NCBI GenBank assembly: GCA_965221185.1 | Contig: OZ244866.1 | Span: forward strand, 310,001 to 374,000 | From: Aldehydirespirator sp965221185 | GTDB taxonomy: Bacteria; Actinomycetota; Acidimicrobiia; Acidimicrobiales; Aldehydirespiratoraceae | Length of the DNA stretch: 64,000 nt | Direction: 5' to 3' | Notes under the pieces: generated by a model | Database searches by the model: none | The model's input: the letters and a program-made list of their open reading frames with translations, nothing else | Told to the model about the DNA's origin: nothing | In this document: positions 1 through 8,293 of the stretch, piece by piece | Layout: each line of letters starts with the position of its first letter | How positions within the stretch are numbered: the stretch's first letter is position 1 | Program-made: the position numbers and the translations under genes

Positions 1-867
1 CGCGGCAACCCCGGCAAGGGGTACTACGTATACGACGCGCCATCCCGCAGTGTGCAGGTCGGCCGCGGGCAGCACGCCTACCGCCATGCCCGAGCCCAGC
101 GCGGCGCACATCACCAGCAGCGCCATCGCCCAGGCCCGCGACCGGGCCGGCATCTCCTCGGCGGCCAGGATCACGATGAGGATCCCCATCGCAGTGGACA
201 GTCCCCGGGCCACCAACTGTGTGGCCCCCAGGAACCACAGGCCGGGCGATAGAGCCCCGAGCGCGGTTACAAGGCAGCTGCCGATTCCGGACGCCAGCAG
301 CAGGGGGCGCCGGCCGTGGCGGTCGGCTAGGGCCGCGGTGACCAAAGCGATGAGCACTCCGACCCGCACGACGGCCAGCACGATCCCCTGGGCAGTGTTG
401 CCGTGGCCGAACTCGTCGGCTGCGAACGTGATGGTCTGCGAGAGGACCGTGCCCAGGTAGCCGTCGATCACCTGCACCGTGCACAGCAGTCCCAGCACCG
501 TGGCGTTTCGGGCGCTGAACCGATCCGGAGGCGCCCACCAGTAGCCGTAGGCGTTCCGGCGCCTCCGCAGGGCGCTCCGGACCGGGAAGTGGAACAGCCA
601 GGCCCACACCGGAACCGCGAGCCTGTAGGAGGTGGTCTCGGTCAGCTCCCACGCTTCGCCGGTGTCCACGTCGTCGAGATCGTCGGGCTCCGCCCTCTCC
701 AAAGACAGCCGGCGCTCGTAATGCCGGAAGGGCCCGTCCTCCGCCTCGAAGCGATCCCCGCCGACGGCACGCTCGGCCACGATGTCGCGCCGGGGCTCCC
801 GCTGCACCGCCCGCTCGCGGTCCATCTCGGCTGCGCTGCCCCGTCGCACCACCCGCAATACGGTCAT
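1..867 (-). CDS. MFS transporter, C-terminal part outside the window
   Basis: A minus-strand frame stays open from an ATG at 867 to the window edge (289 codons), so the 3' part is missing. A hydrophilic N-terminal region of about 115 residues rich in Arg, Glu and Asp is followed by hydrophobic segments. Residues about 180-190 read LADRHGRRPLL, the motif of the loop between helices 2 and 3 of the major facilitator superfamily. It is therefore probably a proton-coupled membrane transporter or exporter; the substrate cannot be told. The long charged N-terminus before the first helix is unusual for MFS proteins. An upstream ATG at 884 hits a stop after six codons, so 867 is the start. It is divergent from murA with only 25 bp between the starts. 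Confidence 0.85.
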   Translation of the reverse strand, partial: MTVLRVVRRGSAAEMDRERAVQREPRRDIVAERAVGGDRFEAEDGPFRHYERRLSLERAEPDDLDDVDTGEAWELTETTSYRLAVPVWAWLFHFPVRSALRRRRNAYGYWWAPPDRFSARNATVLGLLCTVQVIDGYLGTVLSQTITFAADEFGHGNTAQGIVLAVVRVGVLIALVTAALADRHGRRPLLLASGIGSCLVTALGALSPGLWFLGATQLVARGLSTAMGILIVILAAEEMPARSRAWAMALLVMCAALGSGMAVGVLPAADLHTAGWRVVYVVPLAGVAA

Positions 868-892
868 CGCTCGCCCGCGGTCATAGGCTTGG

Positions 893-2167
893 GTGGTGGC
901 GATCGAACGGATAGTCGTTCGCCCCGGCTCCCCGCTGGAGGGCACGGTGGCCGTGGCCGGGGCCAAGAACTCGGTGCTCAAGCTCATGGCGGCCACGTTG
1001 CTCGCCGAGGGCTCCTACCGCCTCGACAACGTGCCCCGCATCGTCGACGTCGACCTCATGGCCGAGTTGCTGCGGGCCGTGGGCTGCACCGTCGAGTGGG
1101 ACCCGGCACAGGCCGCCGCGCTCCGTATCGAGGTGCCTGCGGAGATCAGCCCGGTGGCCCCCTACGACATCGTGGAGCGGTTCCGTGCCTCGGTGGTGGT
1201 CCTGGGGCCGATGCTGGCCCGCTGCGGTCGGGCCAAGGTGGCCCTGCCGGGGGGCGATGACTTCGGTCCCCGGCCCATAGACATGCATGTGCAGGGCCTG
1301 GTGGAGCTGGGCGCGGCGGTTGACGTCGTGCACGGCTACGTCGAGGCGTCGGCGGCCGAGCTGATGGGCGGGCGGGTCGTGCTGGAGTTCCCCAGCGTGG
1401 GCGCCACCGAGAACCTGCTGATGGCCGCGGTGGCGGCCAAGGGCGCAACCGTGATCGACAACGCGGCCCGCGAGCCCGAGATCGTCGATCTCTGCCAGTT
1501 CCTCGGCCGCATGGGAGCCGGGATCGGTGGCGTCGGCTCGTCCACGCTCGTTGTGGAGGGCACCGGCACAACCGCCCCCCTGCAGCCCGCGGACCACACG
1601 GTCGTCCCGGACCGCATAGTGGCGGCCACCTATCTGGCCGCGCTCGGCGTGGCCTCGGGCGAGGTGTTCCTCGCCGGCGCCCGCCACGACCACATGGAGC
1701 TGCTCTGCCAGAAGCTGACCGAGATGGGGATGCTGATCACCCCCGACGATGGCGGAATCCGGGCTATTGCGCCCCGGCGACTCGATTCGGTCGACTGCTC
1801 CACGCTGCCCTATCCGGGCGTGGCCACCGACCACCTGCCGTTCCTGGTGGCGATGCTGGCCACCGCCTCGGAGGTGGGAATCGTCACTGAGAACCTGTTC
1901 CCCGGCCGGTTCCGCTACGTGGACGAGCTGCGCCGCATGGGCGCCGATATCCGCACCGACTCCCACCACGCCGTGGTGCGCGGCGTAGAGCGGCTCTCGG
2001 GGGCGCCGGTCAGAGCCCACGACATACGGGCCGGCGCTGCTCTCACCGTCGCCGGGCTGGGGGCCGAGGGCACCACGGTGGTGAGCGACGCACATCACGT
2101 GGCCCGAGGCTACGAGGACCTGGCCGGCGATCTGGCGTCGCTCGGCGCCGACGTGCGGGCCGAATAG
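893..2167 (+). CDS. murA: UDP-N-acetylglucosamine 1-carboxyvinyltransferase, Asp-type active site
   Basis: 424 residues, the usual MurA length. It transfers enolpyruvate from PEP to UDP-GlcNAc, the first committed step of peptidoglycan synthesis in the cytoplasm. The substrate-binding Lys-Asn pair is in GAKNSVLKL (about 23-31). The catalytic loop reads LPGGDDFGPRPIDMH (119-131 region): Asp122 stands where most bacteria have the Cys that fosfomycin alkylates, as in mycobacterial MurA. This predicts intrinsic fosfomycin insensitivity. Two GTG codons lie in tandem at 893 and 896. A TAGGCT box at 884-889 lies 6 nt before the second, so a leaderless start at 896 is the better guess. It is divergent from the MFS gene. 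Confidence 0.95.
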   Translation: MVAIERIVVRPGSPLEGTVAVAGAKNSVLKLMAATLLAEGSYRLDNVPRIVDVDLMAELLRAVGCTVEWDPAQAAALRIEVPAEISPVAPYDIVERFRASVVVLGPMLARCGRAKVALPGGDDFGPRPIDMHVQGLVELGAAVDVVHGYVEASAAELMGGRVVLEFPSVGATENLLMAAVAAKGATVIDNAAREPEIVDLCQFLGRMGAGIGGVGSSTLVVEGTGTTAPLQPADHTVVPDRIVAATYLAALGVASGEVFLAGARHDHMELLCQKLTEMGMLITPDDGGIRAIAPRRLDSVDCSTLPYPGVATDHLPFLVAMLATASEVGIVTENLFPGRFRYVDELRRMGADIRTDSHHAVVRGVERLSGAPVRAHDIRAGAALTVAGLGAEGTTVVSDAHHVARGYEDLAGDLASLGADVRAE

Positions 2168-2185
2168 ACCGCGCCGGCGGGCGAC

Positions 2186-2332
2186 TCACTCATCGGCGTC
2201 GACTTGGGCCTGGGCCTGCCGGACAGCCCGCCGCTTCGCGTTCCAGACGATGCCGGCGAACAGCAGCAACGGCCCGGCCACGAGCAGCGCCTCGTCCCAT
2301 CCGCCCTGATGCGCCAGCACCGTCGCTCCCAT
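2186..2332 (-). CDS. small single-pass membrane protein, unknown function
   Basis: A 48-codon frame opens with ATG at 2332. The protein starts MGATVLAHQGGWDEALLV, has one hydrophobic stretch (LLVAGPLLLFAGIVW, about residues 16-30), then a positively charged KRRAVRQ segment and an acidic tail. This fits a small membrane protein with a cytoplasmic C-terminus. It lies between convergent murA and the tandem repeat array. I do not recognise a family. The support is the coherent membrane-protein layout and its fit into the gap after murA; codon statistics are not decisive at this length. Confidence 0.5.
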   Translation of the reverse strand: MGATVLAHQGGWDEALLVAGPLLLFAGIVWNAKRRAVRQAQAQVDADE

Positions 2333-2345
2333 CCCGCGAGCCTAC

Positions 2346-2574
2346 GAGGCCGAGCGGACAGGCTGTAGTTCATGAGGCCTCTAGCGGCGCTGAGCGAGGC
2401 GGTGGGCCCGAGCGGCCGGTGAGCGCAGCGAACATGAGCGGGCGGTGGGCGCGAGCGGCCGGTGAGCGCAGCGAACATGAGCGGGCGGTGGGCGCGAGCG
2501 GCCGGTGAGCGCAGCGAACATGAGCGGGCGGTGGGCGCGAGCGGCCGGTGAGCGCAGCGAACATGAGCGGGAGA
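2346..2574. repeat. dispersed intergenic repeat with a four-copy 43-bp tandem array
   Basis: A short module (GGCCGAGCGGACAGGC, from 2349) is followed by four near-identical copies of a 43-bp unit (about 2399-2570) containing GTGAGCGCAGCGAACATGAG. The GAGCGCAGCG core recurs at 2421, 2464, 2507 and 2550, so the period is exactly 43. The first copy differs by one base (GGGCCCG against GGGCGCG). Single copies of the same core lie at 9289-9312, 55630-55735 and 59820-59935, so this is a locally amplified member of a dispersed family. Open frames running through it are by-products of the repeat. Confidence 0.85.
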
Positions 2575-2664
2575 CACGAGGATGTAGGGGTCGGAGTTGG
2601 GGTAGTCGTGGGTCTTGGCGACGCCGGGGGCGGAGTTGGGGGCGGGCGCTGCGAGACTGGGGCT

Positions 2665-2925
2665 GTGCGGGCCGAAGTGGAGAAGATCATCAAGGTCATC
2701 CGGCCGGCCATCCAGGCCGACGAGGGCGACATCGACCTCATCGACGTGGACGAGTCCACCGGGATCGTCACCGTCGAGCTCCACGGCGCCTGCGTCACCT
2801 GCCCGGCGTCCACCCAGACCCTCAAAGCCGGCATCGAGCGGATCATGCGCGATCGGGTGCCCGGGGTCACGGAGGTGGTGGAGATCAACGCCCTCGGCAT
2901 GAGCGAGAGCTTCGTCTCGCTCTAG
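2665..2925 (+). CDS. NifU-like Fe-S scaffold domain protein
   Basis: 86 residues from a GTG at 2665. It is a stand-alone NifU C-terminal (Nfu) domain with the CxxC cluster-binding pair in HGACVTCPAS (about residues 41-50). Nfu proteins bind a 4Fe-4S cluster between two monomers and pass it to apoproteins. A longer frame starts at 2548 but its first 39 residues derive from the tandem repeat and a Gly/Val-rich stretch, so it is rejected; the family-like sequence begins at AEVEKIIKVIRPAIQ. A weak GAGACT box lies 6 nt upstream of the GTG. It converges with the GH15 gene 20 bp downstream. The cysteine desulfurase at 6001 may be its sulfur partner. Confidence 0.9.
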   Translation: MRAEVEKIIKVIRPAIQADEGDIDLIDVDESTGIVTVELHGACVTCPASTQTLKAGIERIMRDRVPGVTEVVEINALGMSESFVSL

Positions 2926-2945
2926 AGGCCGAAACCGGGACCGGC

Positions 2946-4817
2946 TCAGCGGTCGGTGTGCTCAGCGAGGTTCAGGGCGTTCTCGATCAGCCCGAGGTGG
3001 CTATAGGCCTGCGGGAAGTTGCCCCTCGCCTGACCCGTGACAGCGTCGCACTCCTCCGACATCAGCCCGGTTGGTCCGGCCAGCGCCACGTAGTCGTCGA
3101 ACAGGCCGCGGGCGCCGTCGAGGTCGCCGATGAGGATCTTGGCGTCGATCAGCCACGACGTCATCAGGTTGAATCCGCTGGCCTCACCGGGAAGACCATC
3201 ATCGCCGCGGTAGCGATAGACGGTCGGGCCGACCCGCAACTGAGCCTCGATCGCGCTGATCGTGGCCGCCAGCCGGGGATCCTCGGGCGGCGCCAGCCCC
3301 GACAGGCCGATGGCCAGAACCGCCGAGTCCAGGTCGGTGCTGCCGTAGGCAGCGGTGTAGGACCTCTCCCCAGGGTTCCAGCCCTCTGTGAGGATCTCGG
3401 CCGCGATCGTGTCGCGCAGCTGCTCCCACTCCGGTACGGGGCGGTTGAACACGCCCTCCGCGACGGCGACTCCCCGGTCGACAGCCATCCAGCACATGGC
3501 CTTGGAGTGCACATGATGGCGGGGCGCGGCCCTGATCTCCCAGATGCCCTGGTCGGGCTCCCGCCAGCGCAGGCCCACCGCGGCCACGAGCTGCTCCACC
3601 AGCCGCCAGTGGCGCTCGTCGAGGGGTGCACCCGCCCGCCCCAGCCGCCAGATCAACTCCATGATCGGGCCGAACACGTCGGTCTGGACCTGCTGCTCGG
3701 CCGCGTTGCCGATCCGCACCGGATGACTGCCCCCGTAGCCAGCTAGGTCAACGTCAGTCTTCTCGGGGGGAAGAGGTACGCCGTCGACGGTGTAGATGGG
3801 GGCCAGCTGGTCGAGCTGGGCACCGCCGGTGTCAACCAGACGCAGCAGCCAGTCGAGCAGGTCCAGGGCCTCCTGGTTGGAGTCCAGGCGCACCAGGGTG
3901 GCGGCCGCCATCGACGCGTCGCGCATCCAGCAGTAGCGGTAGTCCCAGTTGCGGGACCCTCCCAGCTCCTGGGGAAGGCTGGTGGTGGGCGCGGCAATGA
4001 TTGCGCCGGTCGGGCCGTGGCACAGCGCCTTGAGCACCAGGGCGGAGCGCCGCACCAGATCGGTCTGCAGCGGCGGGAGGGTCAGCCTCTCCACCCAAGC
4101 GCTCCAGTGCTCGAGGGTGGCCGAGCGTCGCTCTGGCTCTGCGGTGGCGTAGTCGCCCGCACCGGTTCCGCACAGCAGCTCCAGCACCACCGGTCCCGCC
4201 GACAGGTCCACTTCGGCCCGGGCGATGTCGTTTCGGCCGTCTGATTCGACCTGCCAGCGCAGCCCCGGCGCGCGCAGCCGGACCCCGTTGCGCAGCCACA
4301 GTCTCCTCACCTGGTCGCCCCCGAGCCTCGATCCGGCCGACACCACTAGGTCGTCGCCCCGGGGCTCAAGGAGCGCGCCGGCGATCCGGCCGAAGCGGGG
4401 AGCGAACTCGATGACGGCCCGACCCGTGCCCGCCAGCACTCGGATCAGGCGGGTGCGCCCGGGGGGCTCGGTGGGCAGGCCCTCGGAGCAGTCGAGGTAG
4501 TCGGTCACGCACACGTCATCCCACGCCGTCTCGAGCACCATGGAGTCGTCGACGTAGCGCTGGACAGCGTTGCCAGCAGACTCGATGGGACGAACTGCGA
4601 AGAAGCCGTGCTCGGATCCGCCCAGCAACTCGGCGAAGATCGGATGGCTGTCGACCCTGGGCGCACACAGCCAGACCACGCGGGCATCGGGCGTGACAAT
4701 GGCCGCGGTGCGCTGGTCCGACAGCAGCGAGTGCTGTTCGATCGGAACTACCGCCACCGGCGGCGCTGGTCCGCCACTGGGACCGGTCGGGCTTCGAGAG
4801 TCGGTGGGCGTGCTCAC
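2946..4817 (-). CDS. GH15 family glucoamylase/trehalase-like hydrolase
   Basis: 623 residues from GTG 4817. The N-terminal part (from about PIEQHSLLSDQRTAAIV) is the beta-sandwich found in bacterial GH15 proteins. The catalytic (alpha/alpha)6 barrel follows, with the family signature SRNWDYRYCWMRDAS and a C-terminal GNFPQAYSHLGLI. Actinobacterial members with this layout hydrolyse trehalose or alpha-glucans in the cytoplasm; the substrate is not proven here. No signal peptide is seen. A longer frame reaches 4925, but a TAGCGT box lies 7 nt before the GTG at 4817, which argues for a leaderless start there. It is divergent from the rhomboid gene. Confidence 0.88.
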   Translation of the reverse strand: MSTPTDSRSPTGPSGGPAPPVAVVPIEQHSLLSDQRTAAIVTPDARVVWLCAPRVDSHPIFAELLGGSEHGFFAVRPIESAGNAVQRYVDDSMVLETAWDDVCVTDYLDCSEGLPTEPPGRTRLIRVLAGTGRAVIEFAPRFGRIAGALLEPRGDDLVVSAGSRLGGDQVRRLWLRNGVRLRAPGLRWQVESDGRNDIARAEVDLSAGPVVLELLCGTGAGDYATAEPERRSATLEHWSAWVERLTLPPLQTDLVRRSALVLKALCHGPTGAIIAAPTTSLPQELGGSRNWDYRYCWMRDASMAAATLVRLDSNQEALDLLDWLLRLVDTGGAQLDQLAPIYTVDGVPLPPEKTDVDLAGYGGSHPVRIGNAAEQQVQTDVFGPIMELIWRLGRAGAPLDERHWRLVEQLVAAVGLRWREPDQGIWEIRAAPRHHVHSKAMCWMAVDRGVAVAEGVFNRPVPEWEQLRDTIAAEILTEGWNPGERSYTAAYGSTDLDSAVLAIGLSGLAPPEDPRLAATISAIEAQLRVGPTVYRYRGDDGLPGEASGFNLMTSWLIDAKILIGDLDGARGLFDDYVALAGPTGLMSEECDAVTGQARGNFPQAYSHLGLIENALNLAEHTDR

Positions 4818-4964
4818 CAGCGGGACGCTAGTGGCGTGCTGCGGCCAACCGTTCGGCAGGGCAGTGCCTATTACGCCAGGAAGGCTGGCTGTACACGCGG
4901 CGCGGCCGGGGCGGAGACTGACCACTAGTGGCCATAGGCGTGCGGGCCGCTACTGTGCCGGGCC

Positions 4965-5861
4965 GTGAGCGAGACGCCGGAGGTGGTGGACAGGCCCCCC
5001 GAGCGCCGCTGCTACCGGCACCCCGAGCGCCGCGGCGGTGTGAGCTGCCAACGCTGCGACCGCCCGATCTGCCCGGACTGCATGCATCAGGCGTCGGTGG
5101 GATTCCACTGCCCGGAGTGCACTACCCAGACCGGTTCTCGGCCCATGACGGTCGGGCCGCGGATTGCGATGAGCCGCTCTCAGCCGGTCGTCACACGAGT
5201 GCTCCTGGGACTCAACGGGCTGGCCTTCCTGTACTCGATTGTCTTGAGCGGGTCGGCCGGCGGCATCACTCGGATCGATCACGGATTGCTCATAGACGGC
5301 GGCCTCTTCGCTCGGGCCTGGTTCAGGGAGGGCGGCGTCGTCGAGTGGATCGGCGTGGACACCGGCGAGTACTACCGGTTGGTCACCTCGGCGTTCCTTC
5401 ACGACGGGATGTTTCATCTGGCGTTCAACATGTATGCCCTGTGGCTGCTGGGGCAGTTGCTTGAGGCGGGCTTCGGGAAGGCCCGGTTCGTGTCGCTGTA
5501 CGTGGTGTCGATGCTCGGCGGCTCCTTCGGGGTGCTGCTGCTGTCGCCGAACTCGCCGACCGTGGGTGCCTCGGGGGCCGTTTTCGGCCTGATGGGCGCC
5601 ATGGTCCTGGTGCAGCGGGCCGTCGGCGGCAACATCTGGCGGTCGCCGTTGGCCATGGTGCTGATGCTCAACCTCGTGTTCACGCTAGTGATTCCGCGGG
5701 TGTCGATCGGCGGCCACCTCGGCGGGTTGGCCGCTGGCGCAGTCATGGGCGCCGCCATGCTCGCCTTCGAGCGGCGCAACGCACCTTCATGGGCGACGGT
5801 GACGCTCGGCGGCACCCTGTCGGCGCTGCTAGTGCTCGGATCGATTGTCGCAGCCGGGTAG
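4965..5861 (+). CDS. rhomboid family intramembrane serine protease with N-terminal zinc-binding domain
   Basis: 298 residues. Residues about 15-52 carry a B-box-like zinc motif: CYRHPER, CQRCDRPICPDC and HCPEC supply the Cys and His ligands. Six or more hydrophobic segments follow. The rhomboid serine is in GASGAVFGLMG and the catalytic histidine in GGHLGGLAAG; HLAFNMYALW is the conserved helix-2 region. It should cleave membrane-protein substrates within the lipid bilayer; the substrate is unknown. A TACTGT box at 4951-4956 sits 8 nt upstream of the GTG, suggesting a leaderless mRNA. The stop codon lies at the edge of a 37-bp tandem repeat. Confidence 0.93.
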   Translation: MSETPEVVDRPPERRCYRHPERRGGVSCQRCDRPICPDCMHQASVGFHCPECTTQTGSRPMTVGPRIAMSRSQPVVTRVLLGLNGLAFLYSIVLSGSAGGITRIDHGLLIDGGLFARAWFREGGVVEWIGVDTGEYYRLVTSAFLHDGMFHLAFNMYALWLLGQLLEAGFGKARFVSLYVVSMLGGSFGVLLLSPNSPTVGASGAVFGLMGAMVLVQRAVGGNIWRSPLAMVLMLNLVFTLVIPRVSIGGHLGGLAAGAVMGAAMLAFERRNAPSWATVTLGGTLSALLVLGSIVAAG

Positions 5862-5984
5862 CGGATCGGTCCCTCGCGGCGGATCGGGCGCCGGGTAGCG
5901 GATCGGTCCCTCGCGGCGGATCGGGCGCCGGGTAGCGGATCGGTCCCTCGCGGCGGATCGGGCGCCGGGTAGCGGATCGGTCCC
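5854..5984. repeat. 37-bp tandem repeat, three and a half copies
   Basis: Three identical 37-bp units (5854-5890, 5891-5927, 5928-5964) plus a 20-bp partial copy. Each begins CCGGGTAGCGGATCGG. The first unit contains the last codon and the TAG stop of the rhomboid gene. The array fills most of the gap before the cysteine desulfurase gene, whose -10 box follows at once. Repeat slippage here would not change the proteins but would change the spacing. Confidence 0.93.
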
Positions 5985-6000
5985 CGCGTAGGATGACGAG

Positions 6001-7185
6001 GTGTCGGATCCGTCTGAGGCGCACGAGATCTACCTGGACCACGCCGCATCCACGCCGCTGAGGCCGGCAGCCCGGGAGGCGTGGCTGGCCGCCGCCGAGC
6101 AGCATCACGCCAACCCCACCGGATCCCACCAGGCCGCCCGCGAGGCCCGCCGAGCGCTGGACCGTGCTCGCGAGCAGGTGGCTGCCGCGCTCGGTGCCAC
6201 TCCCGGCGAGATCGTGTTCACCTCGGGAGGCAGCGAGGCCGACAACATGGCGGTGCGTGGCGCTCTGGGGCTACGGGGTCCGGACGCCTTGGCGGTAACC
6301 ACCGAGGCCGAGCACCACGCCGTGCACGATCCGGTCGAGCGCTCCGGAGGAGTCTTGGTGGGCGTGGACGAGCGGGGCATCATCGACCTTGCCGCGCTAG
6401 CTGACGTGCTGCGTTCCCGCAACGGCGACGTCGCGGTGGTCTCAGTCATCGCCGTCAACAACGAGATCGGCTCGATCACGCCCTTGCCCGAAGCGGCCCG
6501 GGTCGTGCGCGACCTCGCTCCCCGGGCATTGCTGCACACCGACGCGGTACAGGCCGTCAACTGGATCGACGTGGCCGCCGAGACCGCCGACTACGACCTC
6601 GTCTCGGTGACCGGCCACAAGGTGGGTTCGCCGGTGGGCACTGGCGTTCTGGTGGTGCGCGACGGTGTGGAGATCGACCCTCTGATCGTCGGGGGCGGCC
6701 AGGAGCGGGGACGGCGGGCCGGGACGCCCGATGTGGCCGGGGCGGTGTCGTTCGCGGCCGCCCTAGCCGAGACCACCGAGCAGCGCGGCGAGAGCGTCAA
6801 GCGGCTCGGCGTGCTCCGCGACGGCCTGATCGACGGTCTGATGGACCGCCTAGGCGACCGGGTGCTGATGTCGGCGGGCGGCGCCAACGGCGACCGCAGC
6901 CACATCGCAGCCGGGATCGCCAACGTGTGCATTGCCGGGGTGCAGAGCGAGGCGCTGCTGTTCCTGATCGACGCGGCCGGGGTGCGGGCCTCGGCCGCCT
7001 CCTCGTGCTCCAGCGGCGCCCAGGACCCATCCCACGTGCTGGCCGCGATGGGCGTGCCCAGGGAGGTGGCGCTAGGATCGCTGCGGCTCTCGCTCGGGCA
7101 CACCACCGCCGACTCCGACGTGGATCGGGCGATCGACGTGATCGCGGCGTCGGTCGAGCGCCTCGACCGCTTCGGGGGAGGCTGA
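6001..7185 (+). CDS. cysteine desulfurase (IscS/NifS type)
   Basis: 394 residues; a PLP enzyme that removes sulfur from cysteine as an enzyme-bound persulfide. It starts with the family motif YLDHAASTPLRP. HTDAVQAV carries the Asp that binds the PLP ring, VTGHKVGSPVG carries the PLP lysine, and SASSCSSGAQ carries the catalytic cysteine near residue 338. A TAGGAT box ends 6 nt before the GTG start. mnmA follows after 1 bp, so the two form an operon in which this enzyme probably supplies the sulfur for tRNA thiolation and perhaps for the NifU-like scaffold at 2665. The same pair is adjacent in mycobacteria. Confidence 0.95.
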   Translation: MSDPSEAHEIYLDHAASTPLRPAAREAWLAAAEQHHANPTGSHQAAREARRALDRAREQVAAALGATPGEIVFTSGGSEADNMAVRGALGLRGPDALAVTTEAEHHAVHDPVERSGGVLVGVDERGIIDLAALADVLRSRNGDVAVVSVIAVNNEIGSITPLPEAARVVRDLAPRALLHTDAVQAVNWIDVAAETADYDLVSVTGHKVGSPVGTGVLVVRDGVEIDPLIVGGGQERGRRAGTPDVAGAVSFAAALAETTEQRGESVKRLGVLRDGLIDGLMDRLGDRVLMSAGGANGDRSHIAAGIANVCIAGVQSEALLFLIDAAGVRASAASSCSSGAQDPSHVLAAMGVPREVALGSLRLSLGHTTADSDVDRAIDVIAASVERLDRFGGG

Positions 7186-7186
7186 G

Positions 7187-8269
7187 ATGGCCGGATCTTC
7201 GGGCAGCTCCCATCGTCGGAGGGTGCTGGTCGCCATGTCGGGCGGGGTGGACTCCTCGATGGCCGCGGCGCGACTGCTGGACGCCGGCCACGACGTGGCC
7301 GGGGTCACCATGAAGCTCTGGGGCGGACCCAGCGACACCGGCTGCTGTTCGGTGTCCGACGTCGACGACGCCCGCTGGGTGGCCGACGAGCTCGGCATCG
7401 AGCACCACGTGTTCAACTTCGGCGACGACTTCGAGCGCCACGTGGTGGAGCCGTACGTGGCCGACCACGCCGCGGGCCGCACCCCCAACCCGTGCGTGGA
7501 GTGCAACCGGCACATCAAGTTCGGCCGGCTCTTGCGCCGGGCCGACGCCCTCGGATTCGAGCTGGTGGCCACCGGTCACCACGCCCGCATCGTGGCAACG
7601 GCCGGCGGTCCCCGGATCGCTCGGGGCGCCGACGCGGCCAAGGACCAGTCCTACGTGCTGCACATGCTCGACGCCCCGGTGCTGGACCGGTTGCTGCTGC
7701 CGGTGGGGGAGATGACCAAGGACGAGGTGCGACACCAGGCCCAGGTGAGGGGGCTGGTCACCGCGACCAAGCCCGACAGCCAGGACGTCTGCTTCATTAC
7801 CGCGTCGGCCGGGCGCCGAAAGTTCCTCAGCCAGCGCATCCCGATGCGTTCGGGGCGGGTGATGGACACCGCGGGACGAGAGGTCGGTGCGGTCGAGGCG
7901 CTCGAGTTGGTGACCGTCGGCCAGCGCCGAGGGCTCGGAGCAGTGGGCGGCGGGTCACCCCGGTACGTGCTCGACGTGGACCCCGGCTCGGCCACGGTGA
8001 CGGTGGGGGATCGGGACGCTCTGGACTGCGCGGTCACGCTGCTGGAGGACTGGCGCTGGGCGAGCAGTCCCGCCGACGGCCCGCTGGAGGTCCAGACCTC
8101 CGCTCACGGCAGGACGAGCCTGGCGACGGTTGACCCCGGCGGTGCCGCGGTGCGCTGGGCCGAACCTCGCCGGGCGGTGGCCCCAGGCCAGGCCGTCGTC
8201 GCCTACCAGGGCGACATCGTGGCCGGCGGCGGAACCGCCGGCCGTCCTGCGCGCCAGCCTGTGCCGTAG
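7187..8269 (+). CDS. mnmA: tRNA-specific 2-thiouridylase
   Basis: 360 residues. It adds sulfur to U34 of the tRNAs for Lys, Glu and Gln, using ATP and a persulfide donor. The PP-loop is LVAMSGGVDSS (residues about 14-24). The catalytic cysteines are in TPNPCVECN (about residue 103) and DSQDVCFI (about residue 203). The ATG lies 1 bp after the stop of the cysteine desulfurase gene, so translation is probably coupled. Confidence 0.96.
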   Translation: MAGSSGSSHRRRVLVAMSGGVDSSMAAARLLDAGHDVAGVTMKLWGGPSDTGCCSVSDVDDARWVADELGIEHHVFNFGDDFERHVVEPYVADHAAGRTPNPCVECNRHIKFGRLLRRADALGFELVATGHHARIVATAGGPRIARGADAAKDQSYVLHMLDAPVLDRLLLPVGEMTKDEVRHQAQVRGLVTATKPDSQDVCFITASAGRRKFLSQRIPMRSGRVMDTAGREVGAVEALELVTVGQRRGLGAVGGGSPRYVLDVDPGSATVTVGDRDALDCAVTLLEDWRWASSPADGPLEVQTSAHGRTSLATVDPGGAAVRWAEPRRAVAPGQAVVAYQGDIVAGGGTAGRPARQPVP

Positions 8270-8293
8270 CGGTCTGCCCCTTTGGTCTTCTGA

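Noticed and set aside
881..2098. 405-codon minus-strand frame opposite murA
   Set aside because: Antisense shadow of a gene with full murA conservation; its His/Gly/Arg-rich translation has no family character.
2399..2570. CRISPR array
   Set aside because: The repeats are directly adjacent with a 43-bp period and no variable spacers; no cas genes are near.
5854..5984. CRISPR array or coding extension of the rhomboid gene
   Set aside because: Perfect tandem units without spacers; the rhomboid frame ends at the TAG in the first unit.
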